In this document: positions 15,946 through 24,528 of the stretch, piece by piece | Layout: each line of letters starts with the position of its first letter | Position numbering within the stretch: the stretch's first letter is position 1 | Source of the DNA: Flavobacteriaceae bacterium | Lineage (GTDB): Bacteria; Bacteroidota; Bacteroidia; Flavobacteriales; Flavobacteriaceae | Length of the DNA stretch: 64,000 bases | Reading direction: 5' to 3' | Assembly (NCBI GenBank): GCA_029238215.1 | Contig: JAQWGN010000015.1 | Coordinates: 1-64,000, forward strand | The notes under the pieces: model-generated | Database searches by the model: none | What the model was told of the DNA's origin: nothing | Seen by the model: the letters and a program-made list of their open reading frames with translations, nothing else | Program-made: the position numbers and the translations under genes

Positions 15946-17196
15946 ATGCTTAGGCGACGCGTTGTCGTAACTGGAATTGGAGCGCTAACTCCTATCGGGA
16001 ATAACCGAGAGGACTATTGGAGTGCCCTTGTGGCAGGAACTAGTGGAGCAGCTCCTATTACCTATTTCGACGCATCTAAATTTAAAACTCAATTTGCTTG
16101 TGAGGTCAAAAATTTTGACCCTCTCGATCACTTTGAGCGCAAAGAAGTCCGTAAAATGGACCGTTTTACTCAGTATGCAATAGTTGCTGCTGACGAGGCG
16201 GTGCTAGATGCGAAGTTTGATCTGGATGCTTTAGACAAATCTAAGGTTGGGGTAATTTGGGGTTCAGGAATTGGCGGTTTAGAAACCTTTCAAAATGAGG
16301 TGTTAAACTTTGCTGAGGGAGACGGAACGCCGCGTTTTAATCCATTCTTTATTCCTAAAATGATTGCGGATATTGCTCCTGGTATGATTTCCATTAAATA
16401 TGGATTTCGCGGGCCAAATTTCACGACTGTTTCTGCTTGTGCCTCATCTGCAAATGCAATTATTGATGCGCTTAACTATATTCGATTAGGTTATGCCGAT
16501 GTGATGGTTACTGGAGGTTCTGAAGCAGGTGTTGCCAAGGCAAGTATTGCTGGGTTTAATGCGCTTCATGCGTTGTCCACCCGCAATGATGATCCCGCTA
16601 CGGCTTCCAGGCCTTTTGATAAAGACCGTAACGGCTTTGTTATGGGCGAAGGTGCTGGAGCACTAATCCTTGAAAGTTTAGAGCATGCGCAAGCGCGTGG
16701 CGCAACCATTTATGCAGAACTTACTGGAGGTGGCCTTTCTGCCGATGCTTATCACATAACAGCTCCACACCCCGAGGGTATTGGTGCAATAAGTGTTATG
16801 GAAAACTGTCTTGCAGATGCTGGCGTTTCTCCTCAAGATATTGATGCAATTAACATGCATGGTACTTCTACTCCGTTAGGAGACGTGGCAGAATCAAAAG
16901 CCCTTAAAGAAGTCTTTGGGGAGCACTTATATTCCATGAACATAACTTCTACAAAGTCTATGACTGGACACCTTCTCGGTGCCGCAGGTGCCGTAGAGGC
17001 GATTGCTTCAATAATGAGTATTAAGCATGGTGTCGTTCCGCCTACCATCAATCACGAAACAGCAGACGAAAACATAGACCCAAAGATTAACTTTACTTTT
17101 AATACGGCTCAAAAACGAGACGTATCCATGGCGATGAGTAACACCTTTGGCTTTGGTGGACACAATGCATGTGTGTTGTTTGCCAAAATGGATTAG
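15946..17196 (+). CDS. fabF: 3-oxoacyl-ACP synthase II
   Basis: 416 residues. It condenses malonyl-ACP with acyl-ACP in fatty acid elongation. The Cys-His-His triad of the family is visible: Cys in TVSACASSANAI (about residue 165), His in MHGTSTPLGD and His in STKSMTGHLLGAAGAVEA, with the C-terminal NTFGFGGHNACV. It follows acpP directly and precedes rnc by two bases, the classical acpP-fabF-rnc order. Confidence 0.97.
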   Translation: MLRRRVVVTGIGALTPIGNNREDYWSALVAGTSGAAPITYFDASKFKTQFACEVKNFDPLDHFERKEVRKMDRFTQYAIVAADEAVLDAKFDLDALDKSKVGVIWGSGIGGLETFQNEVLNFAEGDGTPRFNPFFIPKMIADIAPGMISIKYGFRGPNFTTVSACASSANAIIDALNYIRLGYADVMVTGGSEAGVAKASIAGFNALHALSTRNDDPATASRPFDKDRNGFVMGEGAGALILESLEHAQARGATIYAELTGGGLSADAYHITAPHPEGIGAISVMENCLADAGVSPQDIDAINMHGTSTPLGDVAESKALKEVFGEHLYSMNITSTKSMTGHLLGAAGAVEAIASIMSIKHGVVPPTINHETADENIDPKINFTFNTAQKRDVSMAMSNTFGFGGHNACVLFAKMD

Positions 17197-17198
17197 TA

Positions 17199-17948
17199 AT
17201 GAAGCTCCACAGGTTACTACCTTCGGGGCGGTCTAACAAACATGACCCTTTATTTAAAGCGGTATTATCTATAACTGGGCTTTTACCAAAAGACTTGTCT
17301 CTTTACAAGCGCGTATTTACGCACACCTCTATGGAAGAAGTGGATGCCTCAGGAAAAAAAGTTAATTACGAAAGACTTGAGTTTTTGGGCGATGCTGTGC
17401 TCAATACGGTAGTATCAGAGTATCTTTTTAATGAGCTTCCAGAGAATAACGAAGGGGCGTTAACACTTATGCGTTCCAAAATCGTTCGGAGAAGTTTTTT
17501 AAATGAGGTTGGAGCGGGATTAGGCCTTATTGACCACCTTTCTTCCAGTGTGCCTGAGGAAAAATACGGCCCTGATGTACATGGAAATGTCTTTGAGGCT
17601 TTGGTGGGAGCCGTATATTTAGACGTCGGATTTAAACAGTGTGCATCATTCATTCATAAAAGCATGATTGATGTTTATGTAGATTTAGAAAAACTTCAAA
17701 ACAAGGTGCTAAGCCATAAAAGTCTTTTGGTAGATTGGTTTCAGAAAAAACACATGGATTATTGCTTTGACGTGATCGATGATAATGGAACTGAAAAGGT
17801 AAATTATTACAAGGCTTCGTTGTTGGTTGGCGGGAGCGTAGTCGCAACTGCACGAGCAACCAATAAAAAAAAGGCCGTTGAAAAGGTGTCAAAAAGAGGC
17901 TATTTTCACTTCCAAAGTCAAATTAAGTCTATTAAGAACAAGCATTAA
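17199..17948 (+). CDS. rnc: Ribonuclease III
   Basis: 249 residues from the ATG at 17199. An upstream ATG at 17169 lies inside fabF and would add only ten poor residues. The signature YERLEFLGDAVLN, which holds catalytic Glu and Asp, and the second acidic motif VFEALVGAVYLDVG define the nuclease domain. A double-stranded RNA-binding domain follows from about residue 175 and ends in the KKAVEKVSKRG region. It processes rRNA precursors and structured mRNAs. Confidence 0.95.
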   Translation: MKLHRLLPSGRSNKHDPLFKAVLSITGLLPKDLSLYKRVFTHTSMEEVDASGKKVNYERLEFLGDAVLNTVVSEYLFNELPENNEGALTLMRSKIVRRSFLNEVGAGLGLIDHLSSSVPEEKYGPDVHGNVFEALVGAVYLDVGFKQCASFIHKSMIDVYVDLEKLQNKVLSHKSLLVDWFQKKHMDYCFDVIDDNGTEKVNYYKASLLVGGSVVATARATNKKKAVEKVSKRGYFHFQSQIKSIKNKH

Positions 17949-18021
17949 AAAAATCCATTATACCTGCTACAAAATCCATATTCTATAAAATTGTACAGTA
18001 TATTCGCATCAAGCAATTAAT

Positions 18022-18468
18022 ATGTTAAAACACAAGCTTAACTTGGAGCCTGTTGAAAACGACCAAGACGTTATCTGTGTAAACACGGTGTTACCTTCTT
18101 ATTTATTTGTTTTTAACCTAAACCGACTCCTTGGGCTGTCGCTTCAAAGAAGCAACGAAGACATTGTCCTTTCGAAATCAAATCACTCTTTTGCGGTTTA
18201 TGCGTACGATTGTTCAATAATGCAGCAGTCGTGGCACGTAGTAGAAAACTGTTATACCAAAGCCGAAAAAGCTTTTGCTAATTCGCTTTTTGATCAATTA
18301 GAACAGCGTGCCGTTTTATTCCCGCAGCTCGATCGTGTTGATCTTTTGGTTTGCGTTAATGGGCTAACAGATAGCTTGCTTAAAAAAATTCAATCCTTGG
18401 GGCGTGTATTATCATGCTACAGGTTGCCAAAAAAACTAAACAATATAAAAGAACAATTGACCTTTTAA
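18022..18468 (+). CDS. IPExxxVDY-family protein
   Basis: A 148-residue soluble protein of unknown function. The position between rnc and pyk and the C-terminal motif LFPQLDRVDLLVCV, corresponding to the IPExxxVDY motif with Ile-Pro-Glu changed to Phe-Pro-Gln and Tyr to Leu, identify the Bacteroidota family of that name. The protein is mixed alpha/beta and lacks a signal peptide or membrane helix. It ends three bases before the pyk ATG, so the two are probably co-transcribed. Confidence 0.8.
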   Translation: MLKHKLNLEPVENDQDVICVNTVLPSYLFVFNLNRLLGLSLQRSNEDIVLSKSNHSFAVYAYDCSIMQQSWHVVENCYTKAEKAFANSLFDQLEQRAVLFPQLDRVDLLVCVNGLTDSLLKKIQSLGRVLSCYRLPKKLNNIKEQLTF

Positions 18469-18470
18469 CA

Positions 18471-19898
18471 ATGAGAAAAATTAAAAAAACTAAAATTGTA
18501 GCCACGCTTGGACCTGCATCTTCATCTCGTGAAATAATTGGAGCCATGATGGAAAACGGAGTTAATGTCTTCCGCATCAACTTTTCCCATGCAGATTACG
18601 AAGACGTATTAGAGCGCATCCAAATTATTCGAGAGCTTAATCAGAAGCTTGGGTTTCAAGTGGCCATCCTAGCAGATTTACAAGGCCCCAAGCTTCGTGT
18701 AGGTGTAATGACGCCTGGAACTCTTGTGGAAAAGGGGCAAGAAGTACGGTTTACTACTCAAAAAGTAGAACTAGGAACCGCCGACGCTATCTACATGAAT
18801 TACAAACAATTTCCAAAAGATGTAAGCCCTGGTGAGCGCGTTCTTTTAGATGATGGAAAATTGATTTTTGAGGTAGTCAGCACCGATAAAAAAGAAAACG
18901 TAATCGCTCGTGTTATTCAAGGAGGTGAATTAAAGTCCAAAAAGGGAGTTAATTTACCAAACACCAACATTTCCTTACCAGCACTTACCAAAAAAGACAT
19001 TGAAGATGCGCTTTTTGCAATTAAGCAAAATGTAGACTGGATTGCTCTTTCCTTTGTACGTCATAAACAAGATGTTGAAGATTTACGTGCATTAATCAAA
19101 GAACATGGTGAATTTGATATTCCTATTATTTCAAAAATCGAAAAGCCTGAAGCCCTTGAAAACATTGAAGAAATCGTACAAGCCAGTAATGGCCTTATGG
19201 TGGCTCGAGGTGATCTAGGTGTTGAAGTTCCCGCTGAGGAAGTTCCTTTGGTGCAAAAAGAACTTGTCCAGCATGCTAAGATGGCGCGTATTCCTGTCAT
19301 TGTTGCTACGCAAATGATGGAGTCCATGATAGATGGGTTAACGCCAACGCGTGCAGAAGTAAATGACGTTGCAAACTCGGTAATGGATGGCGCCGACGCC
19401 GTAATGCTTTCTGGTGAAACTTCGGTTGGTAAATATCCTGTGGAAGTAATTGAAACAATGCGCCGTATTGTGGTAAGCGTTGAAAACTCACCTCTTATTC
19501 GTGTACCCCTACAAGCGCCTATTAATAAAAATGATCGGTTTATTACCAAATCTGTATGTTACCATGCTTCTATCATGGCAAACGAAATTGAGGCAAAAGC
19601 AATTTGTACGCTAACTAACAGTGGATATACTGCTTATCAAATTTCGGCTTGGCGACCAAAAGCATCAATTCTAGTCTTTACCTCTAACCCACGAATATTG
19701 GCACAAATAAACCTGTTATGGGGCGTTAAAGCTTATTTATATGAGGGTAATGGTTCAACAGATCAAACCGTTTTTGATATCAATAAAATAGCAAAAGACA
19801 AAGGGTATGTGACAGATGGAAGCACCCTTATCAATCTTTTGGCTATGCCTGTTGTTGAAAAGGGAATGGTAAACACCCTTCGGGTTTCTAGAATCTAA
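18471..19898 (+). CDS. pyk: Pyruvate kinase
   Basis: 475 residues from ATG 18471. The frame extends upstream to 18414, but that part lies inside the previous gene. It converts PEP and ADP to pyruvate and ATP. Visible family motifs: KIVATLGPASSS at the N-terminus, RINFSHADY, the active-site lysine region IPIISKIEKPEAL, MVARGDLGVEVP, and VIVATQMMESMI. The C-terminal allosteric-type domain (about 350-475) is present. Its end overlaps the convergent dinB by four bases. Confidence 0.96.
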   Translation: MRKIKKTKIVATLGPASSSREIIGAMMENGVNVFRINFSHADYEDVLERIQIIRELNQKLGFQVAILADLQGPKLRVGVMTPGTLVEKGQEVRFTTQKVELGTADAIYMNYKQFPKDVSPGERVLLDDGKLIFEVVSTDKKENVIARVIQGGELKSKKGVNLPNTNISLPALTKKDIEDALFAIKQNVDWIALSFVRHKQDVEDLRALIKEHGEFDIPIISKIEKPEALENIEEIVQASNGLMVARGDLGVEVPAEEVPLVQKELVQHAKMARIPVIVATQMMESMIDGLTPTRAEVNDVANSVMDGADAVMLSGETSVGKYPVEVIETMRRIVVSVENSPLIRVPLQAPINKNDRFITKSVCYHASIMANEIEAKAICTLTNSGYTAYQISAWRPKASILVFTSNPRILAQINLLWGVKAYLYEGNGSTDQTVFDINKIAKDKGYVTDGSTLINLLAMPVVEKGMVNTLRVSRI

Positions 19899-20974
19899 AA
19901 TGTAAATTTTAGCTGTTCCTCTATTGGGTCCTGATCTTTTTCTGATTTAAAATTAGAAAGCGATATTCCCAATAAGCGCACCGAGTTTTGTAGTTTTTCT
20001 TGATACAATAAGGTTGTGGCCTCTTCCAAAATAAGACTCCCATCTGCAATATAAAAGGGAAGTGTTTTACTACGTGTCTGTACTACAAAGTCGGAGTATT
20101 TTATTTTAAGTGTGATTGTTTTTCCCGATACTTTGTTTTTTTCTATTCGTTTTTGAAGGGCCTTAACAATGTCCTTTAGTCGTTCTTCCATATAAATCTC
20201 ACTCGACAGGTTTTCGGTAAATGTGCGTTCGGCCCCTACGGATTTGGCCTCACGAATTACACGAACAGGACTGCTGTGAATCCCTCGAACAACTTGATAG
20301 TAATATGCTCCCGACTTGCCAAACTTTTCCGAAAGTTCCTCTAATGATCGCTTTTTTAAGTCTGCCCCCGTATATATCCCAAGTCGATACATCTTATCTG
20401 CTGTTACTTTACCTATGCCATGGAACTTCCGGATATCAAGCGCTTCTAAAAAAGATAAAACCTCTTCTGGAGGTATTGTTTTTTGTCCGTTGGGCTTATT
20501 AAAATCACTTGCTACTTTAGCTAAAAATTTATTTATTGAAATCCCTGCAGAAGCTGTAAGTTGTGTCTTTTCATATATTTTATTGCGAATTTCAACCGCC
20601 ACTTGGGAGGCAGAAACCATCCCTTTTTTGTTTTCGGTTACATCCAAATAGGCTTCGTCCAATGACAGCGGTTCAACTAGGTCGGTATACTGATAAAAAA
20701 TCTCGCGGATTTGATTTGATGCTTCTTTATATCGGTCAAAATTTGAGGGGACAAAAATAAGCGCTGGGCATAGCTTTTTGGCTTGTCTTCCCGACATTGC
20801 GCTGCGCACTCCAAAGGGACGTGCTTCATAACTTGCTGCGGCAACCACGCCTCGTTCTGAGCCACCCCCTACGGCAATTGGCTTTCCTCGGAGCTCTGGG
20901 TTATCGCGTTGTTCAACCGATGCAAAAAAAGCATCCATATCAACATGAACAATTTTTCGAATAGGGAAATCCAT
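19895..20974 (-). CDS. dinB: DNA polymerase IV, Y-family
   Basis: 359 residues. It performs error-prone translesion synthesis. Catalytic acidic residues are in HVDMDAFFASVEQRDNPEL and PLSLDEAYLDVT. The steric-gate region and fingers follow (YEARPFGVRSAMSG), then the helix-hairpin-helix thumb (FHGIGKVTADKMYRLGI) and a little-finger domain. A clamp-binding motif may lie near the C-terminus. A TATTTTTA element ends three bases before the ATG. Confidence 0.94.
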   Translation of the reverse strand: MDFPIRKIVHVDMDAFFASVEQRDNPELRGKPIAVGGGSERGVVAAASYEARPFGVRSAMSGRQAKKLCPALIFVPSNFDRYKEASNQIREIFYQYTDLVEPLSLDEAYLDVTENKKGMVSASQVAVEIRNKIYEKTQLTASAGISINKFLAKVASDFNKPNGQKTIPPEEVLSFLEALDIRKFHGIGKVTADKMYRLGIYTGADLKKRSLEELSEKFGKSGAYYYQVVRGIHSSPVRVIREAKSVGAERTFTENLSSEIYMEERLKDIVKALQKRIEKNKVSGKTITLKIKYSDFVVQTRSKTLPFYIADGSLILEEATTLLYQEKLQNSVRLLGISLSNFKSEKDQDPIEEQLKFTF

Positions 20975-21017
20975 ATGTAAAAATACAGCTTTGGATGTGG
21001 TTTGGCTGGGTTATTAG

Positions 21018-21025
21018 TACTTTTG
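21018..21025 (+). promoter_or_regulatory. -7 promoter element of rbfA, four bases from the start codon
   Basis: TACTTTTG matches TAnnTTTG exactly and ends four bases before the ATG at 21030. A TTG at 20991-20993 could be the -33 element, though the spacing (24) is long. Confidence 0.5.
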
Positions 21026-21029
21026 AGGC

Positions 21030-21392
21030 ATGGAAACACAACGGCAAAAAAAAATTAATGCGCTTCTACAACAAGAAATCACCAATTTGCTTCAAGGAGC
21101 GATCCGAAAGGAAGGTGTGAAAAACCTTGTCCTTTCTATTTCAAAGGTGATTGTTGCGGCCGATCTTAGTGTGGCCAAAGTATATTTATCCATATTTCCT
21201 CACAACAAGGCTTCTGAAGTTTTGGGAGGGGTAAAACAAAATGCTACGCTTTTAAAACATGATTTGGCACAAAAGCTTCGCCATGATTTACGAAAAATCC
21301 CTGCGCTTTCTTTCTACCTTGATGATTCACTAGAATACATCGATGCTATTGAAAATTCCCTAACGCGTAAAAACGACCCTTTGAAAGAATAA
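21030..21392 (+). CDS. rbfA: Ribosome-binding factor A
   Basis: 120 residues with the single KH-like fold of RbfA: QRQKKINALLQQEITNLLQ at the N-terminus, VIVAADLSVAKVYLSIFP in the middle and LRHDLRKIPALSFYLDDSLEYID, the most conserved block. It assists 16S rRNA 5'-end maturation and cold adaptation. The permease gene starts one base after its stop, so the two form an operon, as commonly seen in Bacteroidota. Confidence 0.94.
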   Translation: METQRQKKINALLQQEITNLLQGAIRKEGVKNLVLSISKVIVAADLSVAKVYLSIFPHNKASEVLGGVKQNATLLKHDLAQKLRHDLRKIPALSFYLDDSLEYIDAIENSLTRKNDPLKE

Positions 21393-21393
21393 C

Positions 21394-22590
21394 ATGCGCT
21401 TCTCTCACCTACTTGCTTTTCGGTATACCTTTGGGGTTCGCAAAAGAAACGCCGTGTCCCTTATCGGTCGCTTTGCTGCCTTTGTAGTAGGTGTGGCTGT
21501 GTTTGCTTTTTTTATCGTGCTATCTGTATTTGGTGGGCTTCGTGAATTTGGTTTAGAGTTTACCCATGCCTTTGATCCTGAATTGTATATTGAAGCTACC
21601 CTTGGTAATCAAATAGACATCCAAGACCCTACAATAATGGCTATTCAAAACCATCCTGAAGTGTTGGCTTTGTCGGCTACGCTAGCACAAGAAATGATGT
21701 TGCGTTTTGGAGATCAAACAGCCTTTGCCAATGTGATTGGTGTAGATAGCTTGTTCAATGCTGTTGTAGATGGGGAAACCTTGGTGGGCGAATGGGTACA
21801 GCCCAACGCTTACGAGCTGGTGTTAGGTATTGGGTTGTTGTCACAATTAGATAGCGCCGCTTATGATCACCCCGAAGGGATAACGTTACTCGTGCCAAAC
21901 AAGCCTGGAAAAAGTGTGCTAAATCAACAGCCGTTTCGTTCACAAACCGCTCGGGTACGAGGCGTGTTTCAGTTAGGCGACACAGTAGACGAAACTACGG
22001 CTTTTGCTCCCTTAGAAATGGTTCAAGAGCTTTTAAGGCTTCCTGTACAAACCGCTAATGGGCTATACTTGAAGCTTAACCCTTTGGCAGATACACAGGT
22101 GGTGCAAAAAGACCTTCAGGTATTATTAGGTAAAGGGTTCAACGTGCGAACCAAGGCCCAGCTAAATCCCGCACTTTATAAAATGCTACAAACCGAACGC
22201 ATCGCTGTTATTGCTATCCTAAGTCTTGTGCTGCTTATTGCGTTGTTTAATGTTGTGGGAGCCATTATTATGACGCTGTTAGAAAAGAAAAGTAATCTCC
22301 GAACGCTGTATCAATTGGGGGCGCCCTTACCCGAGCTTAGGCGAGTTTTTTTTATGCAAGGTCTGTTGCTTAGTGGTGCGGGAAGTGGCATCGGTCTTTT
22401 GCTCGCTTTTATTCTGGTTTTTGCTCAAAAAAGTTTTGCGCTTGTGCATATCCCTGGGTCTTATTTGCCCTATCCTGTTGCCTTAGAGTGGTCTACGCTA
22501 TGGATTATTCTTGCGCTTGTTGGCGGGTTAAGCACGTTGGTTTCTTGGCTAACGTCACATGTGGTAAAGGGAGTGGTTGTTAAGCTGTAA
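21394..22590 (+). CDS. FtsX-type ABC permease, LolC/LolE-like
   Basis: 398 residues. One N-terminal membrane helix (about 24-48), a large periplasmic MacB-like domain (about 50-265) and three C-terminal helices (about 270-295, 318-345, 370-392) give the LolC/E/MacB topology. In that family such permeases work with an ABC ATPase to release lipoproteins from the inner membrane; no ATPase gene is next to it here. It is coupled to rbfA and overlaps the convergent dusB by 11 bases. Confidence 0.82.
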   Translation: MRFSHLLAFRYTFGVRKRNAVSLIGRFAAFVVGVAVFAFFIVLSVFGGLREFGLEFTHAFDPELYIEATLGNQIDIQDPTIMAIQNHPEVLALSATLAQEMMLRFGDQTAFANVIGVDSLFNAVVDGETLVGEWVQPNAYELVLGIGLLSQLDSAAYDHPEGITLLVPNKPGKSVLNQQPFRSQTARVRGVFQLGDTVDETTAFAPLEMVQELLRLPVQTANGLYLKLNPLADTQVVQKDLQVLLGKGFNVRTKAQLNPALYKMLQTERIAVIAILSLVLLIALFNVVGAIIMTLLEKKSNLRTLYQLGAPLPELRRVFFMQGLLLSGAGSGIGLLLAFILVFAQKSFALVHIPGSYLPYPVALEWSTLWIILALVGGLSTLVSWLTSHVVKGVVVKL

Positions 22591-23566
22591 TCCCAAAAAG
22601 TTCTTCTACTTCATCTAATACCGCAAAAACATCTGCTGAATCATCTTCAGTAACAAGCCGTTGTCTGAAGGGCTTGAAGTCAGGAATTCCTTTAAAATAA
22701 TTGGTATAATGGCGGCGTGTCTCAAAAACACCTAGCTTTTCGCCTTTCCAATCAATGGCCATTTCCAAATGACGCCTTGCCATTGCTGCGCGTTCTGCTA
22801 ATGTGGGTGGTGTAGCATGCGTACCATGTTCAAAAAAGTGTTTTACCTCTCTAAAAAACCACGGGTTTCCAATGCTTGCCCTACCAATCATTGCGCCATC
22901 TAGGCCAAATTCGTCACGCATTTCTGCCGCACGCTCTGGAGAGTTTACATCACCATTACCAAAAACGGGTATGTGCATACGAGGGTTGTTTTTTACAGCT
23001 GCAATAAGGGTCCAATCCGCATCGCCCTTATACATTTGGGCGCGGGTTCTGCCATGAATCGAAATCGCCTTAGCGCCAACATCTTGCAGTCGTTCGGCCA
23101 CCTCCACAATTTTAATACAGTCGTGATCCCACCCCAAGCGGGTTTTTACCGTTACCGGTAAATGTGTTCGCTTTACCATTTCTGCAGTTAGCGACACCAT
23201 TAGCGGTATGTCTTTTAAAATTCCTGCACCTGCCCCTTTAGAAACTACTTTTTTTACCGGACAGCCAAAGTTTATATCAATAATATCTGGGTTGGTTTTT
23301 TCTACAATATCGATAGACTGCAACATAGAATCAAGATTCGCCCCAAAAATCTGAATCCCAACGGGCCGTTCAGCTTCATAAATATCCAGTTTCATTACGC
23401 TTTTTGCTGCATCACGAATTAGGCCTTCGCTAGAGATAAATTCTGTGTATACCACATCCGCGCCTTGCTCTTTGCACAGTGCACGAAAAGGAGGGTCGCT
23501 TACATCCTCCATAGGAGCAAGCAATAGCGGGAAGTCGCCAAGCGCTATGTCGCCAATCTTAACCAT
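22580..23566 (-). CDS. dusB: tRNA-dihydrouridine synthase
   Basis: 328 residues, FMN-dependent TIM-barrel. APMEDVSDPPFRALC at the N-terminus, the catalytic Cys in DINFGCPVKKV, the KTRLGWD motif and ISIHGRTRAQMY are all present, with the FMN-phosphate site near GNGDVNSPE and GAMIGRASIGNPW. The form is closest to DusB/NifR3. It reduces uridine in the D loop of tRNAs. It shares one base with the upstream fusion gene (TAATG-type junction). Confidence 0.93.
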   Translation of the reverse strand: MVKIGDIALGDFPLLLAPMEDVSDPPFRALCKEQGADVVYTEFISSEGLIRDAAKSVMKLDIYEAERPVGIQIFGANLDSMLQSIDIVEKTNPDIIDINFGCPVKKVVSKGAGAGILKDIPLMVSLTAEMVKRTHLPVTVKTRLGWDHDCIKIVEVAERLQDVGAKAISIHGRTRAQMYKGDADWTLIAAVKNNPRMHIPVFGNGDVNSPERAAEMRDEFGLDGAMIGRASIGNPWFFREVKHFFEHGTHATPPTLAERAAMARRHLEMAIDWKGEKLGVFETRRHYTNYFKGIPDFKPFRQRLVTEDDSADVFAVLDEVEELFGITA

Positions 23567-24432
23567 TAAGGTGTAAAAGTAGTTTGAATTCCTTCGCCAA
23601 TATTTTCATCCCAAAATTGATTAACCTCGCCATCTTCAACCCAATATACTCTAGGGGGTGCACTGCCTATTAAATCGAAAAATGTATTTACGTCTATCAT
23701 ATGGTAAGGGAAATCCGATTGCGTTAACGCATTAAATTCTGCCACTGTTGTACCGCCTTCTTCAAAAAACAACGCAACCACTTGTGGAAGGGTTATGGAT
23801 TGCTCTTGAAGTTGTGTGATTTCGCTTGCTGCTTCTTGGCAATGCTCGCAGCTTAAATTTAATACTGCTACTAGATATTCTCCCCGCGTTAAATCAATTG
23901 AGCTGCTTTGTTCAAATTGAGGAAATTTTGCTACTACTTCGTCTATTTTCGTGCTTACTGGCCAAATAAAAACAGCAGCAGCAAAAAGCGTGGGTAATAA
24001 TGCCCAAGTAAACCAAGAGGGTTTGGATTCACGATAGCGGTATTGCAATAAAAACCCATTTGCCCCAATCAATACAATATTTTTTACCAGAGACTCTAAA
24101 GGAGACATGCTAATCATTTCTCCAAAGCATCCGCAATTTTCGGTATTTCCAATAGCAATTAAATACACAAGGTGCAATGAAAAAAATAACAGCATCCCAA
24201 AACTTAGGCGCAACAATAGGCGAGTGTAGAAAGGCAAAAGCAAGCCAATGGCCAACCATGTTTCTAGTGCAATAATGGCACGGGTTGCCCATGCGCCATA
24301 AAGACGATTGGGTACTAAGCCTTGTTGTTCAAGTAAGATTTCGAAAAATCCAGGAGCAATCGCTTTAGTGTAGGCTGAAAATAAAAAGACAGCGGCCAAA
24401 AAAAACTGTAGTATGGTGCGTAGGTGCGTCAT
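23566..24432 (-). CDS. MauE/DoxX-like membrane redox domain fused to a thioredoxin-like domain
   Basis: 288 residues. The N-terminal half has four membrane helices (about 5-25, 50-68, 74-92, 113-130) and the NCGCFG motif between them, typical of MauE/DoxX redox proteins. A fifth helix (about 140-158) leads to a periplasmic or cytoplasmic domain (about 165-288) with the CxxC motif LSCEHCQEA, a cis-Pro-like APPRVYWV and thioredoxin-type spacing. Both halves suggest electron transfer between membrane and soluble dithiols, for example cytochrome or disulfide maturation. No partner is adjacent. A minus-strand -7 element TATTTTTG at 24454-24447 lies 14 bases before the ATG. Confidence 0.8.
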   Translation of the reverse strand: MTHLRTILQFFLAAVFLFSAYTKAIAPGFFEILLEQQGLVPNRLYGAWATRAIIALETWLAIGLLLPFYTRLLLRLSFGMLLFFSLHLVYLIAIGNTENCGCFGEMISMSPLESLVKNIVLIGANGFLLQYRYRESKPSWFTWALLPTLFAAAVFIWPVSTKIDEVVAKFPQFEQSSSIDLTRGEYLVAVLNLSCEHCQEAASEITQLQEQSITLPQVVALFFEEGGTTVAEFNALTQSDFPYHMIDVNTFFDLIGSAPPRVYWVEDGEVNQFWDENIGEGIQTTFTP

Positions 24433-24497
24433 GAATTTCTTTTTTTCAAAAATAAGTTTTTTATTGGCTTAATCGCTTCCTCTAGCCTTGCATCCCG

Positions 24498-24505
24498 TAT
24501 CTTTG
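24498..24505 (+). promoter_or_regulatory. -7 promoter element of lepA
   Basis: TATCTTTG matches TAnnTTTG exactly, 23 bases before the ATG. Confidence 0.45.
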
Positions 24506-24528
24506 TCTACTAAGGCGTTTTCTATACT

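Noticed and set aside
17169-17198. Upstream start of RNase III
   Set aside because: It lies entirely within fabF and adds residues unlike the family; the ATG at 17199 fits the two-base gap after the fabF stop.
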